From Nocardia sp. NBC_00508 (GTDB taxonomy: Bacteria; Actinomycetota; Actinomycetes; Mycobacteriales; Mycobacteriaceae), in the NCBI RefSeq assembly GCF_036346875.1, contig NZ_CP107852.1:744001-808000 (forward strand): DNA of 64,000 bases. Reading direction: 5' to 3'. Below the pieces are notes generated by a model. The model was given only the letters and a program-made list of their open reading frames with translations, searched no databases and was not told the origin of the DNA. Positions 33,964 through 44,071 of this stretch are shown one piece after another. Position 1 is the stretch's first letter. Each line of letters starts with the position of its first letter. The translations under genes were made by a program, and so were the position numbers.

Positions 33964-35196
33964 TCAGTCGGCTCGACTGGCGGCGACCGCAGGCGGTAGT
34001 GGGCGGGCGAGTTTGCCGACGGTGTGGAGGTGGCTCAGTGCTTGGCGGTAGGAGTCGAAGAGGCTGGTCTGGCAGTAGGGCACCTCGAGCTCGAGGCAGA
34101 ACTGTTCGACCATCGGCTGGGCTCGGCGCAGGTTGGCCCGCGGCATGGACGGGAACAAGTGGTGCTCGATCTGGTAATTCAGACCGCCCAGGGCCGCGTC
34201 GACGAGCCAACCGCCGCGGACATTGCGAGACGTGAGCACTTGACGGCGCAAGAAGTCTGTCGATTCGCCTTCGGCCAGTACTTCCATCCCCTTGTGGTTG
34301 GGGGCGAAGGTGCAGCCCATGTAGAACCCGAACAGGCCCTGCTGCACGATGATGAAGGCCACCGCCTTGCCCGGCGACAGGACCAGGAATACCGCGGCGA
34401 GGTACCCGGCAGCGTGCGCGGCCAGCAGGACGCCCTCCCAGATACGGTTCGGTATCGCCCAGCGCAGCACCGCCCGAACACTCGCGTAGTGCAGACTGCC
34501 TGCCTCGAGGAACAGCATGGGAAAGAACAGCCAGGCTTGGTAGCGGAAGATCAGCCGCCGGAAACCTTTGCCCGCCCGTGCTCGATCGCCGGAATGGGCC
34601 AGCACTCCCATCACGTCGGGGTCCGCGCCCTCGGTGTTGGGGTGAGCGTGGTGCCGGTTGTGGTTGCTGACCCACCAGCCGATGCTCAGCCCGATACCGA
34701 GATTGCCCGCGATCACACCGAACAGGTAGTTGGCCCGTCGACTGCCGAAGATCTGTCTGTGCCCGGCATCGTGACCGAGGAAGGCGAACTGGGCGAACAC
34801 AACCGCCAAGAACGCGGCGACGCCCAGTTGCCACCACGAGTCGCCGACGAAGAAGAACGCCGCCCACCCGGCAACGAACGCCATCGCGGTGACCGCGCTC
34901 TTCCAGAGGTAATACCGCAACCGCCGATCCAGCAGCCCCGCCTGCCGCACCCGACGCATCAAGACCGCGTACTCGCTGCCACGCGGCGGTCCGTGTTCCC
35001 CGGTCTGGGCGTTCGACGACGAGAGAACTCGCCCCGTTCCCGGTGCGCCTGGATCGATGTGTTCCAACGCTACGAGCGCGCTCGTCGTGGCGGCGGATTT
35101 CGGCACCACCCGGCCGGTACTACTTTCGATTACCACGGGTTGCCTACGCATCCTGTTGTTGTTGTCGGTCTCCGGGCTCGAATTGTCGTCCTCCAC
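33964..35196 (-). CDS. Front-end-type membrane fatty-acid desaturase
   Basis: 410 residues. Three histidine boxes, HDAGH, HNRHH and QIEHH, bind the di-iron centre; the Gln-first third box is typical of front-end (delta-6-like) acyl desaturases. Four hydrophobic segments flank the boxes. The first 60 residues are polar. The start is uncertain: GTG 35196 or ATG 35151, neither with a good ribosome site. It introduces a cis double bond in acyl-lipid or acyl-CoA; substrate and position unknown. Confidence 0.88.
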   Translation of the reverse strand: MEDDNSSPETDNNNRMRRQPVVIESSTGRVVPKSAATTSALVALEHIDPGAPGTGRVLSSSNAQTGEHGPPRGSEYAVLMRRVRQAGLLDRRLRYYLWKSAVTAMAFVAGWAAFFFVGDSWWQLGVAAFLAVVFAQFAFLGHDAGHRQIFGSRRANYLFGVIAGNLGIGLSIGWWVSNHNRHHAHPNTEGADPDVMGVLAHSGDRARAGKGFRRLIFRYQAWLFFPMLFLEAGSLHYASVRAVLRWAIPNRIWEGVLLAAHAAGYLAAVFLVLSPGKAVAFIIVQQGLFGFYMGCTFAPNHKGMEVLAEGESTDFLRRQVLTSRNVRGGWLVDAALGGLNYQIEHHLFPSMPRANLRRAQPMVEQFCLELEVPYCQTSLFDSYRQALSHLHTVGKLARPLPPAVAASRAD

Positions 35197-35417
35197 GCCG
35201 CGCCCAGCACAGCGGGCTATCGGAAGTCAGCGCATGGAAGCTCGTCTGCCTCGCCACCAGAATGTCGCGATGAGACCACCGCCAGGTTAACCGACACACC
35301 TATGGACGACACATCCGAGTGACGATTGCACTGCACCGACCGCGGCCGGTGCGCCAGGATTCCCACTTGCGCCCGTGTGTCACCGTCGGGCAGCTCAGGC
35401 CAGTGGGGCTCGTGCGC

Positions 35418-35502
35418 GGCACTCGATGGACACGCCGCACGGGATGGCGGCGTCGGCGGGCAGCGAAAGCGGCAGGCCGGAGGCGCTGCGCAGCTGCTCG
35501 GC
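35418..35502 (-). pseudogene. Duplicated fragment of the accC gene
   Basis: About 85 bp match positions 39170-39254 inside accC at roughly nine of ten bases, same strand, followed closely by AGCGTCCCTGCTGG, which matches accC near 39328, so about 70 bp are deleted between. It lies in the otherwise gene-free 35197-35564 stretch upstream of the TetR gene. No intact frame; a local duplication remnant. Confidence 0.75.
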
Positions 35503-35564
35503 GTGCGGGGAGGAGCGTCCCTGCTGGACCGGGCTGAGCGTGGGTGAGCTGCCAGACTGTGGCG

Positions 35565-36215
35565 ATGAACGACTCGGTGCGGCGCCGTGGGCGCCCGGCC
35601 AGGCTGTCTCGGGAGACGATCCTCACGGTCGCGGAGGAAATCGTGGAGTCGGAGGGGATCGCCGGGCTGACCATGCGGGGAGTCGCCACGCGGCTCTCGA
35701 GCTCACCGATGGCGATCTACCGGCATGTTCGTGACAAGGACGAACTGCTGTTGCTGTTGCTGGACCGCATCGCGGCCGCGCTCGACCGGCCCGAGCTGCC
35801 CGAGAATCCCCGACAGCGGCTGGTGGTGCTGTGGCGGATGATCCATGACACGCTGGCGGCACATCCGTGGGTGGTGAGCGTGTTGGTGAGCGGCGACCTG
35901 GCGAGCCGATCGATTCTGTGGGCGGTCGAGGAGATCCTGCAAGCATTTCTTGCCTGCGGCCTCACCCGCGGGCAGGCCGCCGCCGCCTACCGGACGGTGT
36001 GGCAATACACCGTGGGCGTGCTGACCATACGGATAGCGATGACGCGCGCCGGGTCCGAACCGGAACACCCTCGTTTCCAGGCATTGATGATCGCTTCGGC
36101 CGATCCCGAGCAGACCCCGACCATCGCCTCGTTCGCGGCCGAGTGGCCGCATCCCTGGGAAAACTACGAATACGGACTCGAGTCGGTGCTCGACGGGCTG
36201 ATCGCACGCTCTTGA
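35565..36215 (+). CDS. TetR-family regulator of the downstream FAD dehydrogenase operon
   Basis: 216 residues. HTH: SRETILTVAEEIVESEGIAGLTMRGVATRLSSSPMAIYRHVRDK; C-terminal ligand domain with AYRTVWQYTVGVLTIR. Its stop overlaps the -35 of the next promoter, and a 32-bp palindrome ten bases further on is its likely operator. It probably represses the dehydrogenase/NmrA operon until a steroid-like or aromatic ligand appears; ligand unknown. Confidence 0.87.
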   Translation: MNDSVRRRGRPARLSRETILTVAEEIVESEGIAGLTMRGVATRLSSSPMAIYRHVRDKDELLLLLLDRIAAALDRPELPENPRQRLVVLWRMIHDTLAAHPWVVSVLVSGDLASRSILWAVEEILQAFLACGLTRGQAAAAYRTVWQYTVGVLTIRIAMTRAGSEPEHPRFQALMIASADPEQTPTIASFAAEWPHPWENYEYGLESVLDGLIARS

Positions 36216-36256
36216 CAGACCGCTCACTAATTTGTGTACTTGTATACAAATTAGTG
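36212..36256 (+). promoter_or_regulatory. Promoter with embedded 32-bp palindromic operator
   Basis: TTGACA at 36212-36217 and TGTACT at 36235-36240 are spaced 17 bp. Positions 36225-36256 form a near-perfect inverted repeat with 15-base arms (CACTAATTTGTGTAC and GTATACAAATTAGTG, one mismatch) around TT. It covers the -10 and ends just before the ribosome site GAGGAGG, an ideal arrangement for repression by the adjacent TetR protein. Confidence 0.8.
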
Positions 36257-36267
36257 AGGAGGAACTC

Positions 36268-37881
36268 ATGGTCGAGACCGATGTGGTGGTGATCGGTTCG
36301 GGCGCAGCCGGGTTGGCGGCTGCGCTGTCCGCTGCGTCCAGCGGTGCGGAGGTAATGGTTCTGGAGGCGTCGTCGCGCTGGGGCGGATCGACCGCGGTGT
36401 CCGGCGGGCAGGTGTGGGCCCCCGCCAACCATCGAATGATCGAGGCAGGTTGTGCCGATTCCGCCGAGGAGGCGCTGACCTACTGCCGTGCTGCGGCCCC
36501 CGGGCGCGACGACGAACTCGTCGAGACGTTCGTGCGAGCCGTCCCGGCGTTGGTGCGGTTCCTCGAGGAGCACTCGCCGATCCGTTTCTTCCCGGTCACG
36601 GCCTATCCGGACACATTCGTCGAGCTGCCCGGCGGCAAGACCGCCCGCCACGTCGAGGTGAATCCACAGGAGGTCGGCGAGCTCGGCGACCTGGACGAGC
36701 TGCTGTGGCCGGCGCCGCTGTTCGCGCCGGTGCTCACCAACCAGGAGGTGCTCGAGCACCGCTTGTTCTCCGGTGGTCCGCCGCCGCTGGATCTGATCGC
36801 CCAGCGCAGGTCCGACGGCACGGTGACGCTCGGGGCCGGGCTCATCGTCGGGCTGCTGCACGGTTGCCGGAAAGCCGGTGTCCACCTGACCCGAAACGCC
36901 CGGGTGATCGAACTGACTCGCGACGAGCACGGGCGGGTCGCCGGAGTTCGAGTCGACCACGGTGGATCGCACCGCACCGTTCGCGCGCGGCGCGGTGTCG
37001 TGCTCGCCTGTGGCGGATTCGAGCACGACCCGACCCTGCGGGCGCAGCTGCTGTCCGGGCCGCTCACTCACCCGGTGACGCCGCCGATTCAGCACGGTGA
37101 CGGTCTGCGCCTGGCCGGGCAGGTCGGTGCGGCACTGGCCTACCCCGGCGAGTACTGGTCCTGGCCCGCGTGCCAGGTCCCCGGCCGGACCTGGCCCGAT
37201 GCTGCTGCCACGCCGCAGCCGCAGCTCGCGCTGCCGGAACGGTCGTTGCCACATGTGTTGTGGGTGAACGCCTCCGGGCGCCGATTCGTCAACGAATCGA
37301 GCCACAACTGTGCGACCGCCTTCGCCGAACTCGACGCCAATACCCACCGGCCGCGCAATCTGCCCGCCTGGGCGATCGGCGACGCCCGATTCCGCGCCAA
37401 ATACCCGGTCGCGGGCATCGCCGCGGGCGCGCCCGCACCGGACTGGCTGGTCCGCGCCGACAGCCTCGCCGAACTCGCCGAACTCATCGACATCGACCCG
37501 GCGGCGCTGGAACAGACCGTTACCCGCTTCAACACCATGGCCGAGGCCGGGCGCGACGACGACTTCCACCGCGGGCAGACCCGGTACGAGCACGCCTTCG
37601 GCGACCCCACCGCCGCCCATCCCAATCTCGGACCGGTGTGCGAACCACCGTTCTTCGCTGTTCCCGTGTACCCGGGCGCAGTCGGCACCAAAGGCGGCCC
37701 GCGCACCGACCGGCGCGCCCGCGCCCTCGCCTGGACCGGCCGCCCCATCCCCGGGCTCTACGCAGCGGGCAACGCCGCCGCCGCAGTCTTCGGCCCCGGC
37801 ACCATCGCCGGCGGCCTGACCATCGCCTGCGCCCTCACCTGGGGCTGGATCGCCGGCCGTGACCTGGCCGCAGCGCACTGA
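36268..37881 (+). CDS. FAD-dependent dehydrogenase (fumarate-reductase/3-ketosteroid dehydrogenase-like)
   Basis: 537 residues. VVVIGSGAAGLAAALSAASSGAEVMVLEASSRWGGSTAVSGG is the FAD motif and the SGG signature of the FRDA/SDHA-ketosteroid-delta1-dehydrogenase family; RGVVLACGGFEHDP and GTIAGGLTIACALTWGWIAG close the FAD site. Such proteins desaturate ketosteroids or reduce enoates. GAGGAGG precedes ATG 36268. Expressed from the operator-controlled promoter together with the NmrA-like gene. Confidence 0.87.
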   Translation: MVETDVVVIGSGAAGLAAALSAASSGAEVMVLEASSRWGGSTAVSGGQVWAPANHRMIEAGCADSAEEALTYCRAAAPGRDDELVETFVRAVPALVRFLEEHSPIRFFPVTAYPDTFVELPGGKTARHVEVNPQEVGELGDLDELLWPAPLFAPVLTNQEVLEHRLFSGGPPPLDLIAQRRSDGTVTLGAGLIVGLLHGCRKAGVHLTRNARVIELTRDEHGRVAGVRVDHGGSHRTVRARRGVVLACGGFEHDPTLRAQLLSGPLTHPVTPPIQHGDGLRLAGQVGAALAYPGEYWSWPACQVPGRTWPDAAATPQPQLALPERSLPHVLWVNASGRRFVNESSHNCATAFAELDANTHRPRNLPAWAIGDARFRAKYPVAGIAAGAPAPDWLVRADSLAELAELIDIDPAALEQTVTRFNTMAEAGRDDDFHRGQTRYEHAFGDPTAAHPNLGPVCEPPFFAVPVYPGAVGTKGGPRTDRRARALAWTGRPIPGLYAAGNAAAAVFGPGTIAGGLTIACALTWGWIAGRDLAAAH

Positions 37882-37915
37882 CTACCGAATCGCTTCCATC
37901 GACAGGAGAACACCC

Positions 37916-38755
37916 ATGTTTCTGGTCACCGCCGCGAGCGGAAACGTCGGCACGCATCTCGTCGAGCGCTTGCTCGACGCGGGCGTCGAGGTCAGAGCCC
38001 TCAGCAGGAATCCTGCGGCTGCCGGTCTGCCGCCCGGAGCCGAGATCGTATCGATGCGGCAAGGAGCGTTTCCCCTGGATGGCGTCACGACCATCTTCCT
38101 CAACCCCGCGGCGGTGCACGAAACAGCCGACGCGCTGCTGGCGCAAGCCGTCTCGTGCCGGGTCCGGCGCGTCGTGCTGCTGTCCTCGTCGTCGGTGCTC
38201 GACGACCATCCCGCCAATCACACCGGCGTCGCGCACCGCGACCTGGAACGACGCATCGAACGCACCGGGCTGGAATGGACCTTTCTCCGATCGGGTGTGT
38301 TCGCGGCCAACACCTTGCAGTGGTCGCCGCAGATCCACGCCGACGGCGTAGTCCGCGGCGCCCACGCTTCCGCCTTGATCGCACCCATCCACGAACGCGA
38401 TCTCGCGGCCGCCGCCGCGGCGGCCATGTTGTCCGACGATCTCATCGGGGCCGCCCCTGTGCTCACCGGGCCGGAGTTGATGACCCAGACTGAACAAGCG
38501 ACGCTGATCGGCGACTCCCTCGGAAAAACCGTCCGATTCGAGGAGATCACCCCCGAGGCCGCGCGCGAGAACATGATTGCCCGGCAGGTGCCACCGCAGA
38601 TCGCCGACTCGCTGCTGCGCTACTACGAACGCGCAGCAGAGCATCCGATCGAGCCCACCCCGATCTCGGTGCCGCTCACCGGGGAACATCCACGCACCTA
38701 CCACCAGTGGGTGCTCGACCACGCCACCGACTTCCGGTCCAGCGTGCCGGCCTGA
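37916..38755 (+). CDS. NmrA-like NAD(P)-binding protein (atypical SDR)
   Basis: 279 residues. FLVTAASGNVGTHLVERLLDAG is the Rossmann glycine motif of atypical SDRs; VVLLSSSSVLDD and GLEWTFLRSGVFAAN match NmrA/azoreductase-type proteins. There is no canonical YxxxK. AGGAG precedes ATG 37916, 34 bp after the dehydrogenase gene. May be a quinone or azo reductase or a redox sensor. Confidence 0.82.
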   Translation: MFLVTAASGNVGTHLVERLLDAGVEVRALSRNPAAAGLPPGAEIVSMRQGAFPLDGVTTIFLNPAAVHETADALLAQAVSCRVRRVVLLSSSSVLDDHPANHTGVAHRDLERRIERTGLEWTFLRSGVFAANTLQWSPQIHADGVVRGAHASALIAPIHERDLAAAAAAAMLSDDLIGAAPVLTGPELMTQTEQATLIGDSLGKTVRFEEITPEAARENMIARQVPPQIADSLLRYYERAAEHPIEPTPISVPLTGEHPRTYHQWVLDHATDFRSSVPA

Positions 38756-38769
38756 ACAGGCCTGGGTTG

Positions 38770-38812
38770 CGCCGCCATCGGACGCGGGCCGTCACCGCGT
38801 CCGATGGCGGCG
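38770..38812. terminator. Perfect bidirectional hairpin terminator
   Basis: Arms 38770-38787 and 38795-38812 pair over 18 bp without mismatch (CGCCGCCATCGGACGCGG and its complement) around a 7-base loop, between the convergent NmrA-like and accC genes. It can end both the short plus-strand operon and the 19-kb minus-strand operon. Confidence 0.8.
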
Positions 38813-38815
38813 GCT

Positions 38816-40192
38816 TCATGAGGCGACGCGGGACACCATGGTGAGGGTGCCGATGAGGGCGGTGTCGTGGTCCGCGGCGCGGAAGCGCGGGTGGTCGAGA
38901 ATGTCGTGCAGGAAGTCGGTGGTGGTGGCCACTCCCCTGCCGCGGATCCTGGTCTCGGCCAAGGCACGTCGCATCCGCGCGATGGCGGTGGGACGGTCCG
39001 GCGCCCAGACGATGATTTTGGCGAGCAGTGAATCGTAGTGCGGTGGAATGGCATAGCCGGGGCAGACATGGGTGTCGATCCGGACGAAGGGGCCGCCCGG
39101 CAACGTGCATTCGGTGAGCGTGCCGGGCGCGGGGACGAATTCGCGTTCGGGATCCTCGGCGTTGATCCGGCACTCGATGGACACGCCGCGCGGAGCGGCG
39201 GCGTCGGCGGGCAGCGACAGCGGAAGGCCGGAGGCGATGCGCAGCTGCTCGGCGACCAGATCGATGCCGGTGACCATCTCGGTGACCGGATGCTCCACTT
39301 GCAGGCGGCAGTTGACCTCCATGAAGTAAAAGCGTCCCTGCTGGTCCAAGAGGAATTCGAAGGTTCCGGCCCCGACGTAGCCGACGGCTTCCGCACCACA
39401 CACGGCGGCGGCGCCGATCCGGGCGACGAGTTCCTCGGACAGACCGGGTGCGGGCGACTCCTCGACGAGTTTCTGGTGCCGCCGCTGCAAGGAGCAGTCC
39501 CGTGCGCCGAGATGCCGCACCGTCCCGTGCCGATCGGCCAGGATCTGCACCTCGATGTGCCGGGCCGAGTCGAGGTAGCGCTCGACGTAGAGCCTGCCGT
39601 CGCCGAACACCGCGGTGGCGTTGGCACGGGTCTCCTGCCAGGCGGAGGCGAATTCGGCGGAGTCACGCACGACGCGCATGCCGCGACCGCCGCCGCCCGC
39701 CACCGCTTTGATGATCACCGGATAGCCGATGTCGTCGGCGAGGGCGTGCGCCTCGTCCACCGTGTCGAGCGGATCACGGCTGCCCGGCAGCAACGGCAGC
39801 CCCGCCGCGGCCATCAGCGACCGCGCCGTGGACTTGTCGCCCAGATCGGCCATGATCGCGGCGGGCGTGCCGATGAACACGAAACCCTCTGCCTCGCAGA
39901 CCTCGGCGAAATCCGGGTTCTCGGAGAGGAATCCGTATCCGGGGTGGATCGCGTCGGCTCCGGTGGCCCGCGCGGCCTCGATGACGGCGGGAATGTAGGA
40001 GTAGCTGCGCTTCGCGGGACCGGGGCCGATCCGGAACGATCGATCGGCGAGCCGGACGGCGGCCGAGTCGGCATCGGCCGCGGAATACACCGCGATGGTG
40101 GCGATCCCGAGTTCGGCGCAGGTGCGGATGACCCGCACGGCGATCTCGCCACGATTGGCGACCAGTACCGTGCGGATCGGGCGCACGGTCAC
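38816..40192 (-). CDS. accC: Acetyl-CoA carboxylase biotin carboxylase subunit
   Basis: 458 residues. VLVANRGEIAVRVIRTC start, HPGYGFLSEN, ATP-grasp loop AVAGGGGRGMRVV, and EVNCRLQVEHPVTEMVTGIDL are all canonical. It stops after the carboxylase domain (no fused BCCP), as in bacterial heteromeric ACC; actinomycetes normally use fused AccA-type alpha chains, so a stand-alone set is notable. GTG 40192 overlaps the accB stop (GTGA). Last gene of the lipid synthase operon; makes carboxybiotin for malonyl-CoA. Confidence 0.93.
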   Translation of the reverse strand: MTVRPIRTVLVANRGEIAVRVIRTCAELGIATIAVYSAADADSAAVRLADRSFRIGPGPAKRSYSYIPAVIEAARATGADAIHPGYGFLSENPDFAEVCEAEGFVFIGTPAAIMADLGDKSTARSLMAAAGLPLLPGSRDPLDTVDEAHALADDIGYPVIIKAVAGGGGRGMRVVRDSAEFASAWQETRANATAVFGDGRLYVERYLDSARHIEVQILADRHGTVRHLGARDCSLQRRHQKLVEESPAPGLSEELVARIGAAAVCGAEAVGYVGAGTFEFLLDQQGRFYFMEVNCRLQVEHPVTEMVTGIDLVAEQLRIASGLPLSLPADAAAPRGVSIECRINAEDPEREFVPAPGTLTECTLPGGPFVRIDTHVCPGYAIPPHYDSLLAKIIVWAPDRPTAIARMRRALAETRIRGRGVATTTDFLHDILDHPRFRAADHDTALIGTLTMVSRVAS

Positions 40193-40704
40193 CGCACCAC
40201 CTCGAGCACCATCAGCGGTGCGCCGTGCTCGACCGCCTCGCCGTTCTCCACGAGAAATTCCGCCACCCGTCCCTCTCTGGTCGCGGTCACCGGGATCATC
40301 AGCTTCATCGCCTCGACGATGCCGACCTGCTGACCGGCCCGCACCGGGTCACCCTCGGTGACAAATGGCGCGGCACCCGGCTCGGGCGCGCGATAGAAGA
40401 CACCGACGGTCTCCGCGTTCACCGTGAAAGTCTCGGCGCTCGACTGATTTTCGACGAACTGCTCGGCAGGGGTGGTCGCAGCAGGCGCACCGGATACGGG
40501 CGCAACGGAGGTGGGCGCGCTCGTTCCGGCCTGGCCGTCCCAGCTGATCCGCAACACCAGCGGACCATTGGCGACGGTCACGGAGGTCGGTGCGGTCTCG
40601 GCTCGCACGGCCAGCGCGTGACGCGACAGCACGGCCAGCGCGTGGTCGGCGTCGACCGGGTTCAGCGCGCGGCCGACCGGCTCGGTGGTCACGGACTCGG
40701 TCAT
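40189..40704 (-). CDS. accB: Biotin carboxyl carrier protein of acetyl-CoA carboxylase
   Basis: 171 residues. The C-terminal biotinyl domain has VGIVEAMKLMIPV (biotinylated Lys) and a preceding VGVFYRAPEPGAAPFVTEGDPV thumb-like segment of AccB type. ATG 40704 has GGAGA at good distance. An upstream in-frame ATG at 40824 would overlap the previous stop as ATGA and add 40 residues without conserved features; either could be right. Confidence 0.9.
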   Translation of the reverse strand: MTESVTTEPVGRALNPVDADHALAVLSRHALAVRAETAPTSVTVANGPLVLRISWDGQAGTSAPTSVAPVSGAPAATTPAEQFVENQSSAETFTVNAETVGVFYRAPEPGAAPFVTEGDPVRAGQQVGIVEAMKLMIPVTATREGRVAEFLVENGEAVEHGAPLMVLEVVR

Positions 40705-40820
40705 CACTTCTCCATCTGGTTGTTCGGGTTGGGCGCCCTGCGGGGTGGCTGATCGCTGACGGGCCAACCGCGCCAGCACTATCGAGACACCGGCCTCGAT
40801 CAGCGCTGGGGGTGACACGA

Positions 40821-42506
40821 TCATCGAGAGACCTGGTTGTTCGTGGACAGTCCGAAAACGCGGAAACGGTGGTGGCGGCGGTCGAGTAGTTCCGAGAGGG
40901 CCAGCGCGCCCAGGTCGGCGACCGCGTAGCGCAGCGCATGCCGCAGCGCGGCGGCGGCAGCGGCGGGATCGCGATGCGCGCCGCCCGGTGGCTCGGGCAG
41001 CACGGCGTCGGCGACGCCGAGTTCGAGCAGGGAGGTCGAGTCCACCCGCAGTGCCGCGGCGGCGCGCGGCGCGGCGGCCGCGTCCTTCCACAGAATCGAG
41101 GCGCACCCCTCCGGGCTGATCACGGAATAGACCGCGTTCTCGCACACGATCACGCGATCGGCCACCGCGAGTGCCAGCGCTCCCCCGCTGCCGCCCTCGC
41201 CGGTGATTACGGTGACAATCGGAACGGGCAGTCCGGCGAGCAGTTTCAGTGACTCGGCGATGGCGACCGCCTGTCCGTGCTCCTCGGCGGTTACACCCGG
41301 GTAGGCGCCCGCGGTGTCGACCAAGGTGATCACCGGCAAGCCCAGCTTGGCCGCCAGCCGCAGCACGCGCGCCGACTTCCGGTATCCGGCGGGCGTCGGC
41401 ATGCCGTAATTGCGTTGCGCCAATTCGGTGGCGGTATGCCCTTTTTGCGTGCCGATCACCGCGACCGGCGCGCCGTCGAGACGGGCCAGCGCGGTGATCA
41501 TCGCCGGGCAGTCGGCGGACAGCCGGTCACCGTGCAACTCGACGAACTCGTCGAAGGACGCGGCCAGATAGTCCAGCGTGGTCGGGCGGCCCAATTCCCG
41601 TGCGGCCCGGACGCTGTGCCACGCCTCGCGCGGTGGCAGATCCGCGGCATCGGTGTGGACCGGGTCGACGAGCTCCCCGAGTTCGAGGCGCCTCGGCGTA
41701 TCGGCGGCGAGCGCGAGCAACCGCGCCAACCGGTCCCGCAGCGCCGAGCGGTGGCAGATCATGTCCACCACACCGTGTTCGAGCAGGAACTCCGCGGTCT
41801 GGAATCGGGCAGGCAGCGTCTCGCCGATGGTCTGCTGGATCACCCGGGGACCGGCGAAGCCGAGCCGCGCCCCGGGTTCGGCGATGATGATGTCGGTGGA
41901 GGTGGCGTAGGAGGCCGCGACGCCACCGTAGGTGGGATCGGTGACCACCGAGATGGTCAGCACGCCCGCGTCGTCCAGTTCGCGCAGCGCCTGGCTGGTC
42001 TTGGCCATCTGCATCAGCGCGAGGATGCCCTCCTGCATGCGGGCGCCACCGGAGGCGGTGACCAGCACCAACGGCACCCGCGCCGCCAACGCCGTCTCGG
42101 CCGCGGCGGTGACCGCCTCGCCGACCGCGCTGCCCAGACTGCCGCCGAGGAACCGGAAGTCCATGACCGCCAGCACCACCGGCGCGCCGCCGATCGTGCC
42201 GCGCACGCACCGGATGGCGTCGGCAAGCCCGGTGCGGCGCCGCGCTTCGGCGTGCCGCTCAGGGTAGGGGCGCGAATCGCTGAAACCGAGCGGGTCGGCC
42301 ACCGTGGCCGCCGGTTCGATGTGCCGCGCGGAGCCCGGGTCGAGCAGCGCCTCGACACGCTGATCGGCCGTCAGCATGCCGTGCCCGTCGCAGTCCGGGC
42401 AGACCCGGCCAACGCGCTCGTAGCGTTTGGCGTAGATCATGGTGGCGCAGGACGGGCACACCATCCAGTCGGCCCGGGTGTCCGAGCCGGTCTCGAGTGT
42501 GGTCAT
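40821..42506 (-). CDS. Fused acetyl-CoA carboxylase carboxyltransferase (beta-alpha, AccD-AccA)
   Basis: 561 residues. The first half is AccD-like, with a zinc finger (Cys17, 20, 36, 39: CPSC...CPDC), [14 protein letters not shown] and [11 protein letters not shown]. The second half is AccA-like, with [21 protein letters not shown] and [20 protein letters not shown], then [15 protein letters not shown]. Both transferase halves look intact in one chain. It transfers carboxyl from AccB to acetyl-CoA, supplying malonyl-CoA for the synthase encoded upstream. ATGA overlap with the PfaD-like gene. Confidence 0.9.
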   Translation of the reverse strand: MTTLETGSDTRADWMVCPSCATMIYAKRYERVGRVCPDCDGHGMLTADQRVEALLDPGSARHIEPAATVADPLGFSDSRPYPERHAEARRRTGLADAIRCVRGTIGGAPVVLAVMDFRFLGGSLGSAVGEAVTAAAETALAARVPLVLVTASGGARMQEGILALMQMAKTSQALRELDDAGVLTISVVTDPTYGGVAASYATSTDIIIAEPGARLGFAGPRVIQQTIGETLPARFQTAEFLLEHGVVDMICHRSALRDRLARLLALAADTPRRLELGELVDPVHTDAADLPPREAWHSVRAARELGRPTTLDYLAASFDEFVELHGDRLSADCPAMITALARLDGAPVAVIGTQKGHTATELAQRNYGMPTPAGYRKSARVLRLAAKLGLPVITLVDTAGAYPGVTAEEHGQAVAIAESLKLLAGLPVPIVTVITGEGGSGGALALAVADRVIVCENAVYSVISPEGCASILWKDAAAAPRAAAALRVDSTSLLELGVADAVLPEPPGGAHRDPAAAAAALRHALRYAVADLGALALSELLDRRHHRFRVFGLSTNNQVSR

Positions 42507-44071
42507 CGTTCCTCCCTCGGTCGGGGCACGAACCGGGCGCTGGCGGCGGGCAGCCGCACGCCCGCGGTGCGCAGTTGGCCGACCCGGGTCAGGTAGGCCG
42601 CGCCCAGCATCATCTGGTCGGCGATATCGGCGACGTGCCGGTTGCGCAGGGCCGCCAGATAGGTTCCGGACACCCAGCTGTTGAATCCGCCCATCGCGGG
42701 CCCGCACCAGATCTGATAGTCGGCGACGCGATCGGACTCGCCGCGGATGCTCCACCCCGACGACAGCCCCAGATACCACCGGAACACCAGCGCCATCTTG
42801 CGTTTCGGGTCTCCCTCCGCGCCGACCAGCTGGGCCGGATCGCGTTCGGTGAAGTATGTGACGCAGTCCGCCCACACCGCATCGAGCGGTCGCCGGAACA
42901 GCGTGGCCTCGAGATCGCGGCGCAGGTCGGCCGGGATGTCGTCGATGCCGTCATAAGCGCGATAGGTGTCATAGAGCCGCTGAGCGCGAGTGGCGAACAT
43001 GGTTCCTCTGCGCAGCACCTGCACTTGGACGCCGAGCTCGAACATGTCCGACGACGGCGACATCGCGCAATCCGCGAAATCCGCTTGGGAGAGCAGCTGT
43101 TTGGTGGTGTCGCACTGAGCCGCTTCCCGGGTGGCCTGGTTGACCGAACCGGTCACCACGTAGGCGGCGCCCATCGCGAAGGCCGCGGCCGCGGCGGCGG
43201 GGGTGCCGATGCCGCCCGCGGCGCCGACGCGGACCGCCGCCGCGGCGGGCACGGTGTGGGCGAGACGGTCCCGCGTCGCGATCAGTTCCGGCAGCAGCAC
43301 CAGCAGCGGCCTGCGATCGGTGTGTCCGCCGGAGTCGGCTTCGGCGGTGATGTCGTCGGCCATCGGAACCTGTTCGGCGAGACGGGCCTGCTCCGGCGTC
43401 AGATCACCGGATTCGACCAGTTCGCGCAGCAGCCGCTCCGGGGCCGGACGCAGGAACGGCTCGGCCACCTCGACCCGGGAAACCTTGGCGATCACGCGGT
43501 TCCGTATTTCGACGCGACCCTGTCGATCGACAGCGAGTCCCGCCGCCCGGTAGCGCACGACCTCACCGGTGAGACCCATGAACGCCGAGGCTTCCACGCA
43601 CCGAACCTGATGACGCAGGCACGCGTCCACAATCGCGCGCTCCAACGCGGGCTCGGACGGACTGTGGATCAGGTTGCACGCGAACGGCTTTCCCACCAGC
43701 GTGCGGCTCAGATCGGCCAAGGCCGCGTCCACCGCGGTCGGCGGCACGCCCGCAGCGCCGTAAGAGGCGAGATATCCCGCCCGCGCCATCGCTGAAACCA
43801 ATGCGGGCGAGGCAATTCCGTTGGCCATGGCACCGGCGGCATATGCCGCCCGCACACCGTGAGCCGCGGCGAAACGCCGGTCGCCCAACTGCTCGGGCGG
43901 CAGCGGCGCGACCGCGGCCAGGACGTCGGCCTGCGCCGCGATCCGGTCGTCGGATGTCGCGCCGACCCGGCCGTCGTGACGCACGATCCAGCACGGGCGC
44001 GTCAGGTCCAGCAGCACGGCGGTGATGTCGTCGGCCGTCTCAGCGACCACGCTGCTCCGGGACATGGTCAT
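42503..44071 (-). CDS. PfaD-family enoyl reductase (FMN, nitronate-monooxygenase fold)
   Basis: 522 residues. [42 protein letters not shown] is the PfaD start, followed by [49 protein letters not shown], and [23 protein letters not shown]. PfaD acts in trans as enoyl reductase for PUFA-type synthases. Coupled by ATGA to the dehydratase gene before it and the AccDA gene after it. Confidence 0.92.
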   Translation of the reverse strand: MTMSRSSVVAETADDITAVLLDLTRPCWIVRHDGRVGATSDDRIAAQADVLAAVAPLPPEQLGDRRFAAAHGVRAAYAAGAMANGIASPALVSAMARAGYLASYGAAGVPPTAVDAALADLSRTLVGKPFACNLIHSPSEPALERAIVDACLRHQVRCVEASAFMGLTGEVVRYRAAGLAVDRQGRVEIRNRVIAKVSRVEVAEPFLRPAPERLLRELVESGDLTPEQARLAEQVPMADDITAEADSGGHTDRRPLLVLLPELIATRDRLAHTVPAAAAVRVGAAGGIGTPAAAAAAFAMGAAYVVTGSVNQATREAAQCDTTKQLLSQADFADCAMSPSSDMFELGVQVQVLRRGTMFATRAQRLYDTYRAYDGIDDIPADLRRDLEATLFRRPLDAVWADCVTYFTERDPAQLVGAEGDPKRKMALVFRWYLGLSSGWSIRGESDRVADYQIWCGPAMGGFNSWVSGTYLAALRNRHVADIADQMMLGAAYLTRVGQLRTAGVRLPAASARFVPRPREER

